From NCBI RefSeq assembly GCF_022809315.2, contig NZ_JAKZJU020000001.1, forward strand, positions 806,001-870,000: a DNA stretch of 64,000 nt, read 5' to 3'. A program made the position numbers and the translations under genes. The DNA is from Mesosutterella faecium (GTDB lineage Bacteria; Pseudomonadota; Gammaproteobacteria; Burkholderiales; Burkholderiaceae_F). Every line of letters begins with the position of its first letter. Within the stretch, counting starts at the first letter, position 1. Below are positions 36,750 to 46,600 of the stretch, in pieces. A model generated the notes under the pieces. The model was not told the origin of the DNA and searched no databases. It was given only the letters and a program-made list of their open reading frames with translations.

Positions 36750-37658
36750 TCACTCTCCCGAGGTTTCCTGCTGGCTGAAGCCGGGGTTGGTCGGCATCAG
36801 GTTCCATTTCAGCTTTCGCCTCAGAAGGTCAAAGTGGTTGTATCCGGCGGGATGCAGCAGCGTAAAGTGATTTTTCCCGACATGGATGTGAAGCACGTCG
36901 CCCTCGTCCATGGGCCAGAATTCCTGCATGTCGAAATACGCCTGGCCGTCCTTGACTTCCGTCAGTTCGATGTCGACGACCGAGGACAGCGGCAGGACGA
37001 TGGGCCGGTTGGTCAGCGTGTGCGGCGCAACCGGGACGAGCTCGGCGCCCAGCAGCGACGGGTGCAGTATCGGGCCGCCGGCTGCGAGCGCGTAGGCCGT
37101 AGAGCCAGTGGTCGTGGCGTAGATGATGCCGTCGGCCCTCTGCGTGGACATGCGCTGCCCGTCGACATAGATCGTGAACTCCACCATTCCGCCGATCCGC
37201 CCGTGGGTGATGCCGGCGTCATTGATGGCGTTGGACTCGTAGACCTTTTTCCCTTTGTGCAGCACCGCACCCTCGATGACGGGACGGTCGTCGCGGACGA
37301 ACCGCCCCTCCATCATCTGCGGGATGATCTGCTCAACCTCTTCGAGGACGATGTCGGTGATGAACCCGAGCCGGCCGGCGTTGATGCCGATGATGGGCCT
37401 GCCGTAAGGGGCGAGCAGCCGGCCCACTCCCAGGGTTGTGCCGTCGCCGCCGAGCACGATGGCGACGTCTGCCTTCTCGCCGAGCTCCTGCGGGCCGTGC
37501 GGCTTCCAGCGGCAGCCTTTCCCCATGGTTTTGAAGGCAGCTTCGTCGAGCAGGGGCTCGACTCCCGAGCGGCTGACCACGTCGAGCAGCCTCGCAAGAA
37601 GCGGCCGCGGCAGTCCGGACTGCTTGACGAAGATGGCCGCTTTCTTAAAGACGGGCAT
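36750..37658 (-). CDS. nadK: NAD kinase
   Basis: NadK phosphorylates NAD to NADP. The GGDGTT motif (70-75) and the second signature TTTGSTAYALAAGGPILHP are intact. It has 302 residues from the ATG at 37658 (MPVFKKAAIFVK); the open frame extends 22 codons upstream into fabI. It begins four bases after the fabI stop, so fabI-nadK-recN may be one transcript. Confidence 0.95.
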   Translation of the reverse strand: MPVFKKAAIFVKQSGLPRPLLARLLDVVSRSGVEPLLDEAAFKTMGKGCRWKPHGPQELGEKADVAIVLGGDGTTLGVGRLLAPYGRPIIGINAGRLGFITDIVLEEVEQIIPQMMEGRFVRDDRPVIEGAVLHKGKKVYESNAINDAGITHGRIGGMVEFTIYVDGQRMSTQRADGIIYATTTGSTAYALAAGGPILHPSLLGAELVPVAPHTLTNRPIVLPLSSVVDIELTEVKDGQAYFDMQEFWPMDEGDVLHIHVGKNHFTLLHPAGYNHFDLLRRKLKWNLMPTNPGFSQQETSGE

Positions 37659-37662
37659 TGCG

Positions 37663-38451
37663 TTACTGCCCCGCATCGACTCCGGCGGCAATGTGATAGC
37701 CGGCGTCCACGTAGACGATGTCACCGGTGATGCCGCTTGCCAGATCCGACAGCAGGAAGGCGGCCGCGTTGCCGACTTCTTCGGTTGTCACGTTCTTCTT
37801 GAGCGGAGAGGCCTGCTCCGTCTGATGCAGCATTTTCCCGAAATCCTTGATCCCGGCGGCGGCCAGCGTCTTGATCGGGCCGGAGGAAATGGCGTTGGCC
37901 CTGATTCCGTCCGCTCCGAGGGACAGCGCGAGATAGCGTGTGGAGGCCTCGAGGGCGGCCTTGGCGAGGCCCATCGTGTTGTAATTCGGGACGGCGCGCT
38001 CGCTGCCCAGATACGTAAGCGTCAGAACGGAGGCCTGCCTGCCCTTCATGAGCGGCAGAAAGGCCTTGGCCAGGGCCGGGAAAGAATAGGCGGAGATGTC
38101 CATGGCCGTGGCGAAGGCGGAGCGGGAAAGCCCCTCAAGGAAGTCCCCGGAAATCGCCTCGCGGGGCGCGTATCCGATGGAGTGGACGAAACCGTCGAGT
38201 CCGCCCCAGCGCTCCTTGAGCAGGCTAACGGCGGCGGCAATCTGGTCATCCTGAGTGACATCGAGCGGGAAAATCACGTCGCTGCCGAATTCTTCAGCAA
38301 ATTTCCCGATTCTTTCCCTGGCGTGCTCGCCGGCATAGGAAAAAGCGAGTTCAGCACCTTCCCTGCGGCAGGCTTTCGCAATGCCGTAGGCAATGGAGCG
38401 GTTGGAAAGCACGCCTGTGATCAGAAACTTTTTTCCGTTTAGGAATCCCAT
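37663..38451 (-). CDS. fabI: enoyl-[acyl-carrier-protein] reductase FabI
   Basis: FabI performs the last step of each fatty-acid elongation cycle with NADH. The FabI-type nucleotide site ITGVLSNRSIAYGIAKA, the catalytic Tyr-x6-Lys in NYNTMGLAKAALEA and the substrate loop SSGPIKTLAAAGI are clear. It has 262 residues from the ATG at 38451, the usual FabI length. An upstream GTG is in frame but adds only three residues. Confidence 0.95.
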   Translation of the reverse strand: MGFLNGKKFLITGVLSNRSIAYGIAKACRREGAELAFSYAGEHARERIGKFAEEFGSDVIFPLDVTQDDQIAAAVSLLKERWGGLDGFVHSIGYAPREAISGDFLEGLSRSAFATAMDISAYSFPALAKAFLPLMKGRQASVLTLTYLGSERAVPNYNTMGLAKAALEASTRYLALSLGADGIRANAISSGPIKTLAAAGIKDFGKMLHQTEQASPLKKNVTTEEVGNAAAFLLSDLASGITGDIVYVDAGYHIAAGVDAGQ

Positions 38452-38547
38452 AATGCTCACTCAGAAAAATACAAGAAACTCCCCGCAATGCAAACCGGGG
38501 GATCGATGCCGACATTGTAGCAACTGAACGGAAGCCCTCAGCCCCGC

Positions 38548-40185
38548 TCAGTCCTGACGCCGTGCGGCCTTTTTATTTTTTTTCCTGTTCTGCACAGGGC
38601 GCTTGGCGGACGGCGCCGAGCTTTTGCGCTTCGCATTCCCGGCGGCGCTCTTCTTAGGCGCGGAGGCTTTTTTCGAGACCTTGCCCGAGGCGGTGGAGCG
38701 CCTGGCCGATTTTTTCGGGGGATTGGCGTTCAGGCGGTACCGGCGCGATTCCCTGTAGGCTGCATTTTCCGCAGAAATGCGCTCAATGTCCGGCGCGCGG
38801 TTGATGACCGGCACTGTCAGCGTAAGGCTCTGGCCCTTGCGAATCTTCGCTTGGCGCAGGCGGTTGGTCACAATGATCGAGCGCTTGGTGATGTGCATGC
38901 GGTCAGCGATGTCATCGAGCGTGTCGCCCTTGCGGACGCGGTAGCGTATCTGGCGGTAGCGGACCTTCGGCACCGAGGGCACGGGCTCGAGGCGGAAGAA
39001 AGCGCCTCCGGCCTCAATCTCATCCCGGGGTTCTCCGGAATCCGCCCTCACAAGGAGCAGTGAGTTTTGGGCAACGCGCCGGTTGCTCGGAATGCGGTTG
39101 ACCTCGCGGATCTCCTCGATGGTCATGCCGTTGTTTTCCGCGATGTTGAGGAGGCTCTCGCCGGGCTGCATCCGATGGGTCTTCCAGGAGGAGACCCGGC
39201 GGCCGTTGGAGCGCCAGCGAGCGAGGTTTTCCATGAACTCATCGAGATTGTCCGCGGGAATCAGCATGGCGTTTTCATGGGCGCCCACGATGACGGGGCG
39301 GTTGAACCCCGGGTTGAGCATCGTGAAGTCCTCGAGCTTCATGTTCGCGAGCCTCGCGGCGGTCTTGATGTCGATGTCCTTGTCCCTGAAAACCTGGACG
39401 AAATAAGGCTCGCTGCCGATGTCCGGAAGAGTGATGCCGTAGCGGGCGGGGTTCTGCACGATGCGTTTGACGGCCTCGAGCCTGGGCACGTAGTTGGCCG
39501 TCTCGGAGGGCATCCTCAGGTGCTGGTAGTCGGTTGGAAGCCCCGCGGCGGCGTTTCGGTCGATCGCCCTCTGGACATTTCCTTCCCCCCAGTTGTACGC
39601 GGCGAGCGCGAGGTGCCAGTCATGGAACTGATCGTAGAGCTTCTGAAAATAGTCAAGGGCAGCCCGCGTGCTTTCAATGACATCTCTCCGCTCGTCCTTC
39701 CAGAGGTTTTGCTCCAGCGAATAGGTGGTTCCGGTGCTGGGGATGAACTGCCACAGCCCCGAGGCTTTGGCCGGAGAGACGGCTGTCGGCATGAAGGAGC
39801 TTTCCACGAAGGGCAGCAGCGCCAGCTCCATGGGCATGCCCCGGGATTCGACCTGGCCGACGATGTGATAAAGATACAGACCGGCCCTTTCCGCCGAGCG
39901 CGTGAAGCTCTGAGGGTGCCTCGTGAGCGACCCGAGCTGGCTGTCGACCCTGGGGCTGTCCAGCGGCGGCATCTTGAAGCCGCGCCTGATCCGCCCCCAG
40001 ACCTCCGGTCCGGCGGCTTCCTCCGACTGTGCAAGCGGGCCGCGGAGGGCATCCGCGCCAGGAGCCGGGGCTGCCTGGGCCTTCGGCTCCACGGAAGGCG
40101 AACCGCCGGCCTGGACGCTCTGAGCCTGTCCGGCGGAGGCAAGCAGCAGGCCTGCCAGCACGGTGAATGCGGTGCGAAGAAACAT
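38548..40185 (-). CDS. mltD: membrane-bound lytic murein transglycosylase D
   Basis: MltD cuts glycan strands of peptidoglycan. After a signal peptide (MFLRTAFTVLAGLLLASAGQA) comes an SLT domain with catalytic Glu in PFVESSFMPTAVSPAKASGLWQF and ALAAYNWGEGNVQRAI. Two LysM domains follow (about 345-385 and 410-455). The last 60 residues are a Lys/Ala/Ser/Arg-rich basic tail, unlike the E. coli protein. There is no lipobox in the signal. It has 545 residues and is transcribed alone. Confidence 0.88.
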   Translation of the reverse strand: MFLRTAFTVLAGLLLASAGQAQSVQAGGSPSVEPKAQAAPAPGADALRGPLAQSEEAAGPEVWGRIRRGFKMPPLDSPRVDSQLGSLTRHPQSFTRSAERAGLYLYHIVGQVESRGMPMELALLPFVESSFMPTAVSPAKASGLWQFIPSTGTTYSLEQNLWKDERRDVIESTRAALDYFQKLYDQFHDWHLALAAYNWGEGNVQRAIDRNAAAGLPTDYQHLRMPSETANYVPRLEAVKRIVQNPARYGITLPDIGSEPYFVQVFRDKDIDIKTAARLANMKLEDFTMLNPGFNRPVIVGAHENAMLIPADNLDEFMENLARWRSNGRRVSSWKTHRMQPGESLLNIAENNGMTIEEIREVNRIPSNRRVAQNSLLLVRADSGEPRDEIEAGGAFFRLEPVPSVPKVRYRQIRYRVRKGDTLDDIADRMHITKRSIIVTNRLRQAKIRKGQSLTLTVPVINRAPDIERISAENAAYRESRRYRLNANPPKKSARRSTASGKVSKKASAPKKSAAGNAKRKSSAPSAKRPVQNRKKNKKAARRQD

Positions 40186-40219
40186 CGAAAGAAAAGCGAG
40201 AACAGTTTGCAGTGGTTAG

Positions 40220-41089
40220 ATGGTACTCTATGTGCTGTCCCAAGCGATAGAAGCAAATGTGCTATTTGGTAAACGGTTCTTTTTCTGTGACGGTGCGGCG
40301 GCAGTGGGCAAAAGAAATTTAAAAATATGCGATTTTCTGCATACTCCGGCCGGCCGGCTGGCCTTCGAATGGGAGGAGGCCCGCGTTGCCAGGGTGGTGG
40401 AGGACAGCTTCGGATACAGGGCCCTGCAGGTGGGGATTCCTCAGATTGATTTTCTTGCGGCCAACCGGATCGCCTCCCATGTCTGCACCGTGTCGGGGGA
40501 AAAAATTCCCGCCTATCCCGGTCTGCAGCAGAGGGGCTTCGTTTATGCGCGGCCCTTCGAGCTGCCTTTCGCCTCAGAAAGCATGGATCTCATTGTCCTG
40601 CCGCATGCTCTGGAGCTGTCGGGCAGCGTCGAGCGGGCCCGCCGGACCCTGAAGGAAGCCGCCCGGGTGCTTGTTCCGCAGGGGAGGCTTGTCATAACGG
40701 CTTTCAATCCGCTGAGCCTCTGGGGCCTGAGGCAGCGCCTGAGCGGCATCGGGCTGGGAGGGCCCTACCTTCCGAGCGGCTCCTCGCTCGTCACTCTCGC
40801 GCGGCTCCGGGACTGGTTCGGGCTGCTGGGGCTCGATATAGACCGCGGCGCCTTCGGCTGCTACGAGCCGCCCTGCCGGAGCGCCTCGGCCATGCACAGC
40901 TGGCGCTGGATGGACAAGGCGGGAGACCGCTGGTGGCCTTCGCTCGGAGGCGTCATGATGCTTTCGGCAGTGAAGGTGCTCGAGGGCATGCGCCTTATCG
41001 GGCGGGTGTCGTTCAGCGATCGGAAAATAACTGTCGCCGGACGGCGGTTTGCGGCTCAGGCCGGAGCCCGGCGGGAAGCCGGCCGATAA
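40220..41089 (+). CDS. putative SAM-dependent methyltransferase upstream of rnhA
   Basis: A class I methyltransferase (Methyltransf_11-like) is suggested by [57 protein letters not shown]. The usual N-terminal SAM motif is weak ([12 protein letters not shown] in place of a glycine-rich loop). A gene of this type before rnhA and dnaQ is a conserved beta/gammaproteobacterial arrangement. The start is uncertain: ATG at 40220 lacks a clear ribosome site and a GTG at 40304 is an alternative. Up to 289 residues. Substrate unknown. Confidence 0.7.
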   Translation: MVLYVLSQAIEANVLFGKRFFFCDGAAAVGKRNLKICDFLHTPAGRLAFEWEEARVARVVEDSFGYRALQVGIPQIDFLAANRIASHVCTVSGEKIPAYPGLQQRGFVYARPFELPFASESMDLIVLPHALELSGSVERARRTLKEAARVLVPQGRLVITAFNPLSLWGLRQRLSGIGLGGPYLPSGSSLVTLARLRDWFGLLGLDIDRGAFGCYEPPCRSASAMHSWRWMDKAGDRWWPSLGGVMMLSAVKVLEGMRLIGRVSFSDRKITVAGRRFAAQAGARREAGR

Positions 41090-41114
41090 GCGGCTGCAGG
41101 GGGTGCGTCAGAGT

Positions 41115-41630
41115 ATGCCAGGGATCGGAACCGGTGAATTGGAAATCTGGAGCGACGGGGCCTGCAAGGGCAACCCGGGGCCAGGCGGATGGGGGGCGAG
41201 GCTGATCTACGGCCGCCACACGCTCGACCTTTACGGAGGAGAGCCCGTCACGACAAACAACCGCATGGAACTCGCGGCGGTGATCGCGGCTCTCTCCAGC
41301 CTGAAGCGCCCTTGCCCCATAGTGATTCACACGGACAGCCAGTATGTGAAAAACGGGATCAACGAATGGCTTCCCGCCTGGAAGGCCCGGGGATGGAAAA
41401 CCGCGGGACGCAAGCCCGTCAAAAACGAGGCCTACTGGAAGAAGCTCGATGCCCTGGTGCAGCGGTTTGACATCCGATGGCAGTGGGTCAAGGGGCATGC
41501 CGGGATCGAGAACAACGAGGCGGCCGACCGGCTGGCCAACTGGGGAGTGGAGGCCGCTCAGGGCCGACGGCCCGGCTGTGACAAGGTGTCCGCCGAGCTC
41601 GCCGCCCTGCTGAAGTCTCTTGGAGAATGA
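41115..41630 (+). CDS. rnhA: ribonuclease HI
   Basis: RNase HI degrades RNA in RNA-DNA hybrids. The four active-site acids are present in order: Asp in [16 protein letters not shown], Glu in NNRMELAAV, Asp in [11 protein letters not shown] and Asp in [15 protein letters not shown]. It has 171 residues from the ATG at 41115 and a short C-terminal extension. Its stop overlaps the dnaQ start by four bases. Confidence 0.95.
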   Translation: MPGIGTGELEIWSDGACKGNPGPGGWGARLIYGRHTLDLYGGEPVTTNNRMELAAVIAALSSLKRPCPIVIHTDSQYVKNGINEWLPAWKARGWKTAGRKPVKNEAYWKKLDALVQRFDIRWQWVKGHAGIENNEAADRLANWGVEAAQGRRPGCDKVSAELAALLKSLGE

Positions 41631-42382
41631 AAATGGCCATGAGGCAGATCTGCCTTGATACGGAAACAACAGGGCTCAACGCCGATAAAGGCGACCGGCT
41701 GGTAGAGATCGGCTGCGTGCAGCTCGACGGGAGAAAATTCACTCTCGATTCGAAGTTCCTCTACCACGTGCTGATCAACCCCGAGCGGGAAGTCCCCGAG
41801 GAGGTGGTCAAAGTGCACGGACTGACGACCGAGAGGCTCGCCAGGGAACCCCGCTTCGCAGAAATCGCGCCTGATTTTCTCAAGTTTGTCGAAGGCTCCG
41901 AGCTCATCATTCATAACGCCGAGTTTGACGTCGGATTCATCGACATGGAGCTGCGGCGCGCCGGGCTGCCTCCGCTTGAAAAAAGCTGCAGGATAACCGA
42001 TAGCCTTGCCATCGCGAGAAAAAAGTTCCCCGGACAGAGAAACACGCTCGACGCGCTTTGCTCCCGGTTTGGAATAGACAGCACCGCAAGAACACTGCAC
42101 GGAGCGCTGCTCGACGCGCAGCTGCTGGCCGAGGTCTATATCGCGCTCACCCGCGGCCAGGACAGCTTCAGGATCGACCTGGGAGCGATGGAAGGCGGGA
42201 AGGAAAGCCTGCCGCCGCTGCCGGACGCCTCGCTGCTGAAAGTGATCAGAGCCTCGAAGGAAGAGCTGGCAGCCCATGAGGAGCAGCTCGACAAAATTGA
42301 CAAAGCCTGCAAGGGAGTGTGCCTCTGGAGGCTTGATCCTGATGCGGTGCCGGACGGCGAGCCTGCCGGAAAAGCCGGTTAA
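41627..42382 (+). CDS. dnaQ: DNA polymerase III epsilon subunit (proofreading exonuclease)
   Basis: DnaQ is the 3'-5' proofreading exonuclease of the replicative polymerase. The DEDDh motifs are clear: [10 protein letters not shown] (Exo I), [14 protein letters not shown] (Exo II) and [14 protein letters not shown] (Exo III). The C-terminal part (about 185-251) would bind the alpha subunit, encoded at 43603. It has 251 residues. It overlaps rnhA by four bases (ATGA), the familiar rnhA-dnaQ pair. Confidence 0.95.
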   Translation: MKMAMRQICLDTETTGLNADKGDRLVEIGCVQLDGRKFTLDSKFLYHVLINPEREVPEEVVKVHGLTTERLAREPRFAEIAPDFLKFVEGSELIIHNAEFDVGFIDMELRRAGLPPLEKSCRITDSLAIARKKFPGQRNTLDALCSRFGIDSTARTLHGALLDAQLLAEVYIALTRGQDSFRIDLGAMEGGKESLPPLPDASLLKVIRASKEELAAHEEQLDKIDKACKGVCLWRLDPDAVPDGEPAGKAG

Positions 42383-42392
42383 GCTCAAAAAT

Positions 42393-42421
42393 TTGACAGA
42401 TGCTGAAAAAACACATAAAAT
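42393..42421 (+). promoter_or_regulatory. sigma70-type promoter of the tRNA-Val gene
   Basis: TTGACA (42393-42398), a 17-base spacer and TAAAAT (42416-42421) form a near-consensus promoter. The tRNA starts 18 bases after the -10 box. Confidence 0.75.
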
Positions 42422-42438
42422 TGAAAATCTATTCAGTT

Positions 42439-42513
42439 GCGCAGTTAGCTCAGAGGTAGAGCATCGCCTTCACACGGCGGGGGTCACAGGTTCAATCCCT
42501 GTACTGCGCACCA
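42439..42513 (+). tRNA. tRNA-Val, anticodon CAC
   Basis: The 75 bases form a complete cloverleaf. Acceptor GCGCAGT pairs with ACTGCGC, the anticodon loop TTCACAC carries CAC (reads GTG), and the T-arm is ACAGG-TTCAATC-CCTGT. CCA is encoded. Confidence 0.95.
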
Positions 42514-42522
42514 TAACGATTT

Positions 42523-42556
42523 CCCGGACTGTCCTGCGACGTCCGGGTTTTCTTTT
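42523..42556 (+). terminator. terminator after tRNA-Val
   Basis: CCCGGAC (42523-42529) pairs with GTCCGGG (42541-42547), followed by TTTTCTTTT. The stretch from here to 42782 holds no gene I can support. Confidence 0.85.
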
Positions 42557-42782
42557 GTCTTCAGGTCTTTGCCTCGCACCCCCTGCAGTTCCAGCCAGTC
42601 CGGCTTTCCCTGCCTTTGCCCCGCAGATATCCGCACGGCGGGGGCGAAGCCCTGCTCCCGCTGTAGGGCATTTCAGAAAAATGAACGGAACTGAGGGCGG
42701 GAGCGCGCCGCCGGTTCCGTGACCCCGGGGCCAGGGCGGGCCGCCCTGAAGCTGTTCCCCCTGTCTTCCTTTTCGCTCGCCT

Positions 42783-43598
42783 TCAGCTCCTGTTGTTTCG
42801 GGAGGTCTTCAGGTTCCTGGACATCTCGATCAGCATGGCGTGCTTGACGAAAGCGTAAATGCACCCGCCTGCGGTGTAGATGAAGCCAGGAAACCCGTCC
42901 AGAAAGCCAAGCTTGAAAAAATAGGATTTGATGAAGCGGAAAACGGGGCTCACGCACAGACGCAGAATGCCCGAGGGGGCTTTCTGAGTCATCAGGTAGT
43001 CTGCCCGCAGATGGGCGAATTTCATCTGCTTGATCAGGAATTCCTCAATGCTTTTGGACGGATAGTGAAGCAGGTCTCCGTCGAGAACTACGGGCTCTTC
43101 CTTGGAAACGAGCTTTTCTTCGATGGGATCGTCGGTCCAATTCGCATAGCGGCGGTTGAAGAACCGGGTCTGGCGGTCCGGATAGCCGCTGCCGTGATGC
43201 AGAAACCTTCCAAGGAACCAGTTTCGGCGCGAGCACGCGTAGACGTGCGGACCGCCGTCGTCGCCCTCAGTGCGGCCGGCCAGGGCCTTTCTGATGGACT
43301 CGGACAGCTTCGGGGTGAGCCTTTCATCCGCATCGATGCAGAACACCCAGTCGTGGGCGGCCTGCGTCACCGCAAAGCGGCGCTGGGGCCCGTAGCCCAT
43401 CCATCCCTGATTGATCACGTATGCGCCGAAGGATTTTGCAATTTCGATGGTGCGGTCCGTGCTTCCGGAGTCGACGACGAGGATGTCGTCCACCCACTGG
43501 CAGCTCTTCAGGCAGTCCTCGAGCTTGTCCTCCACGTTTTTCGTGAGGATGACAATGCTGAGCGGGAAAAGCTCCCGCTGCGTCGAATTCGAATCCAT
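42783..43598 (-). CDS. glycosyltransferase family 2, LPS core type (WaaE/KdtX-like)
   Basis: The GT-A fold is recognised from LSIVILTKNVEDKLEDCLKSCQWVDDILVVDSGSTDRTIEIA and the metal-binding DADERL. The middle and end (NWFLGRFLHHGSGYPDRQTRFFNR, EFLIKQMKFAHLRADYL) match the WaaE/KdtX-like group that adds a sugar to the LPS inner core. It has 271 residues. It lies four bases after dnaE, on the same strand as a family 9 glycosyltransferase, so a role in LPS is likely; the sugar is not known. Confidence 0.82.
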   Translation of the reverse strand: MDSNSTQRELFPLSIVILTKNVEDKLEDCLKSCQWVDDILVVDSGSTDRTIEIAKSFGAYVINQGWMGYGPQRRFAVTQAAHDWVFCIDADERLTPKLSESIRKALAGRTEGDDGGPHVYACSRRNWFLGRFLHHGSGYPDRQTRFFNRRYANWTDDPIEEKLVSKEEPVVLDGDLLHYPSKSIEEFLIKQMKFAHLRADYLMTQKAPSGILRLCVSPVFRFIKSYFFKLGFLDGFPGFIYTAGGCIYAFVKHAMLIEMSRNLKTSRNNRS

Positions 43599-43602
43599 AA
43601 GC

Positions 43603-46600
43603 TCACTGCTCGTTCAAATAACTGAAAAAGACTTTTTCAACGCCGCGCACATGGGCGATCCTGTCGAGGATCGACTGCTCGGCCGACACCAGCTGAGGTC
43701 TGGAGACGGCCATCTGGCCGACGCTGCCGCCCGCGCTGATTTCAAACAGGACGGGGCAGCCGGAAGACTTCTGCTCCGATTCTTTCAAAAGGCTCTCGAG
43801 TCCGTCAAGGTCGGCCCCCTCGGTGAGCGAGACCGACAGAGAGGCCAGGTGTTCGGCTCTGAAACGGGGCATGTCCGTGGCTGAGTCCACAACGAAGGAG
43901 ACGGCTTCGTTTTTTTCGTCCCAGCGCGAGAAGCCGCTCACGATCGCGATTTCATCGGTCCTGAAGGCGTCCCGGAACTGATCCCAGACTTTTGAAAAGC
44001 AAAGCGCCTCAATGGAGCCGGTGCCGTCGTCAAGCGTGACGGCCCCCATCTTGCCGCTTTTCCCCATAATCTGGCGGATGTTCGTGACGACGCCTGCGAT
44101 TTTCACGGTCGCCCTTCTACGGTACGCATCCTTGCCCTTGGGGGCGGAGCCTTTGCCTCCGGCATTGACTTTCTGGATCGTCGTCGGGATGAAGCGGCGG
44201 ATTTCGCTGCGGCATTCATCGAAAAGGTGGCCTGTGAGGCAAAAACCGATGAACTCCTTTTCATAGAGCAGTTCCTCGTGTTTGCTCCAGGGCTCGGCGG
44301 GAACCCAGTTGACGATCGCCTCAGCGCCGCTTGCATCGCCGAAAAGGCTGCCCTGTCCGGAGAATTCGACCATATCCGCGGCCGCTTTCATCGCCTGGGT
44401 CAGGTTGCCGAACAGCTTTGCCCGGTCCCTGTCGACGGAGTCGAACGCACCGGCCTTGATGAGCGCCTCGAGGGCCCGCCGGGACATGCCCGCGCTGTCG
44501 CGCGCCTTCAGGCGCGAGCAGAAGCTGAAAAGGTCCTCGAAGGGGCCGTTTTCCTCCCGCTCCTTCATCATCGAGTTGATGAAAGCCTCGCCGACGCCCT
44601 TGATGCCGCCCAGCCCGTAGCGGACGGTTTTTTCATCGGGCACGGTGAAGAACCAATCGCTCTTGTTGATGTCGGGGGGAAGCACTCTGATGCCCCAGAG
44701 CTTCAAATCCTCGATGAAGGAGTGGATTTTGGCCGACTCCGTGAGGATCAGGCACATGTTGGCCGCCATGAAGGCGGCGGTGTGGTGCGCCTTCAGGTAC
44801 GCCGTCTGATAGGCGACGTAGCTGTAGGCGACGGCGTGCGACTTGTTGAAGCCGTAGCCTGCGAACTTCGCCATCAAGTCGAAGATTTCGTTTGCGACCT
44901 TTTCGCTGACGTTGTTCTTGGCCGCGCCTGCCACGAAGATGGCCCGGTGCCGGACCATCTCCTGCTTGAGCTTTTTGCCCATCGCCCGCCGGAGAAGGTC
45001 GGCCCCGCCCAGGGTATAGCCGCCGATCACCTGCGCTACCTGCATCACCTGCTCCTGGTAGACCATGATGCCGTAGGTTTCCTGCAGCACGGAGCTCATG
45101 CGGTCGTCGAGGTAGGTGACCGGCTCGCGGCCTGACTTGCGGGCGAGGTAGGTCGGAATCATCTCCATCGGGCCGGGGCGGTAGAGCGCGTTCAAGGCGA
45201 CGAGGTCCTCAATGCGGTCCGGATGCGCCTGGCGCAGCAGCTGCCTCATGCCCGGCGATTCAAACTGGAAGACGGCGGTGGTGTTGCCCTCCTGGAACAG
45301 CCTGAGGGTCTCGGGGTCGTCGGTCGGAATCCTGCGCAGGTCGAACCGGGCTTCAGGGTGCAGCTTGTTGATGTACTCGACGCATTTGTTGATGATCGTG
45401 AGCGTCGTGAGGCCGAGGAAGTCGAATTTCACAAGCCCGACGTTTTCGACGTCGTGCTTGTCGAACTGGCTGATGGTGTTCTCCGGCGCGCCATCCTGGT
45501 TGTACAGCGGGCAGAAGTTTGTGAGCGGCCCCGGGGCGATCAGCACCCCGCCGGCGTGCATGCCCAGATTGCGGGTGATGCCCTCCAGCGGCATCGCGAG
45601 CTTCATGAGCTCCTGGTACTGCTCATCGCCTGCGATGGCGGCGGCGAAATCCGGCTCCATCTGTTTGGCGCTTTCGAGCGTGACGTCCTGTCCGGGAGGC
45701 GCGGGAATGAGCTTGGCCAGGTCATCGACCTTGCCGTAGGACATTCCGAGCACGCGTCCGACGTCGCGCACGATCGCCTTCGCCTTCATCGCGCCGAAGG
45801 TCGCGATCTGGCTCACGGCGCTTGCCCCGTACTTCTCCTTCACGTGCTGAATGGTCTTGTCGCGGTTCCACTGGCAGAAGTCGACGTCGAAGTCCGGCAT
45901 TGAAACGCGCTCCGGATTCAGGAACCGCTCGAAGAGCAGGTTGTAGTGCAGCGGGTCGATGTCCGTGATGCGCAGCGAATAGGCCACGAGCGAGCCAGCG
46001 CCGGAGCCGCGGCCCGGGCCGACCGGCACGCCGTGATTCTTGGACCAGTTGATGAATTCCTGCACGATGAGGAAGTATCCCGGGAACTTCATTTTCTTGA
46101 TGATCCCGAGTTCGTATTCCAGCCGCTGCAGATAGCGCGGAGATTCTTTCTTGAGGGTCTGCTCGTCCGGATACAGGAATTCGAGCCTTTCCCTGAGGCC
46201 CTCGTGGGCGAGCTTGTCGATGTAGTCGTCCAGAGTCATCCCCTCCGGGGTTTCGAAGAGGGGCAGCTGGGGCTTGCTCAGAATGCCGTCGACGTTGCAC
46301 CGCTTGGCGATTTCAACGGTGTTGGCCACGGCGCTTGGAATGTCGTGGAAGAGCTCGATCATCTCCTGCGGAGACTTCAGGTACTGATCCTCAGTGAAGA
46401 GCCTGGGCCTGCGGGGATCGGCCAGCGTGTAGCCTTCGGCAATGCAGACGCGCACCTCGTGGGCTATGAAGTCCTTCGCTTCCATGAACTGCACGGGATG
46501 AGTCGCCACCACGGGCAGGCCCTCTCGCGCCGCCAGGGCGCAGAGAAAGCGCACTCCCGCCTCGTCTCCCGGGCGTCCTGCCCTCTGCAGGTCAAGGTAG

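Noticed and set aside
42557..42782. Possible gene between tRNA-Val and the GT2 gene
   Set aside because: Only short frames without ribosome sites or recognisable similarity; I see nothing to annotate.
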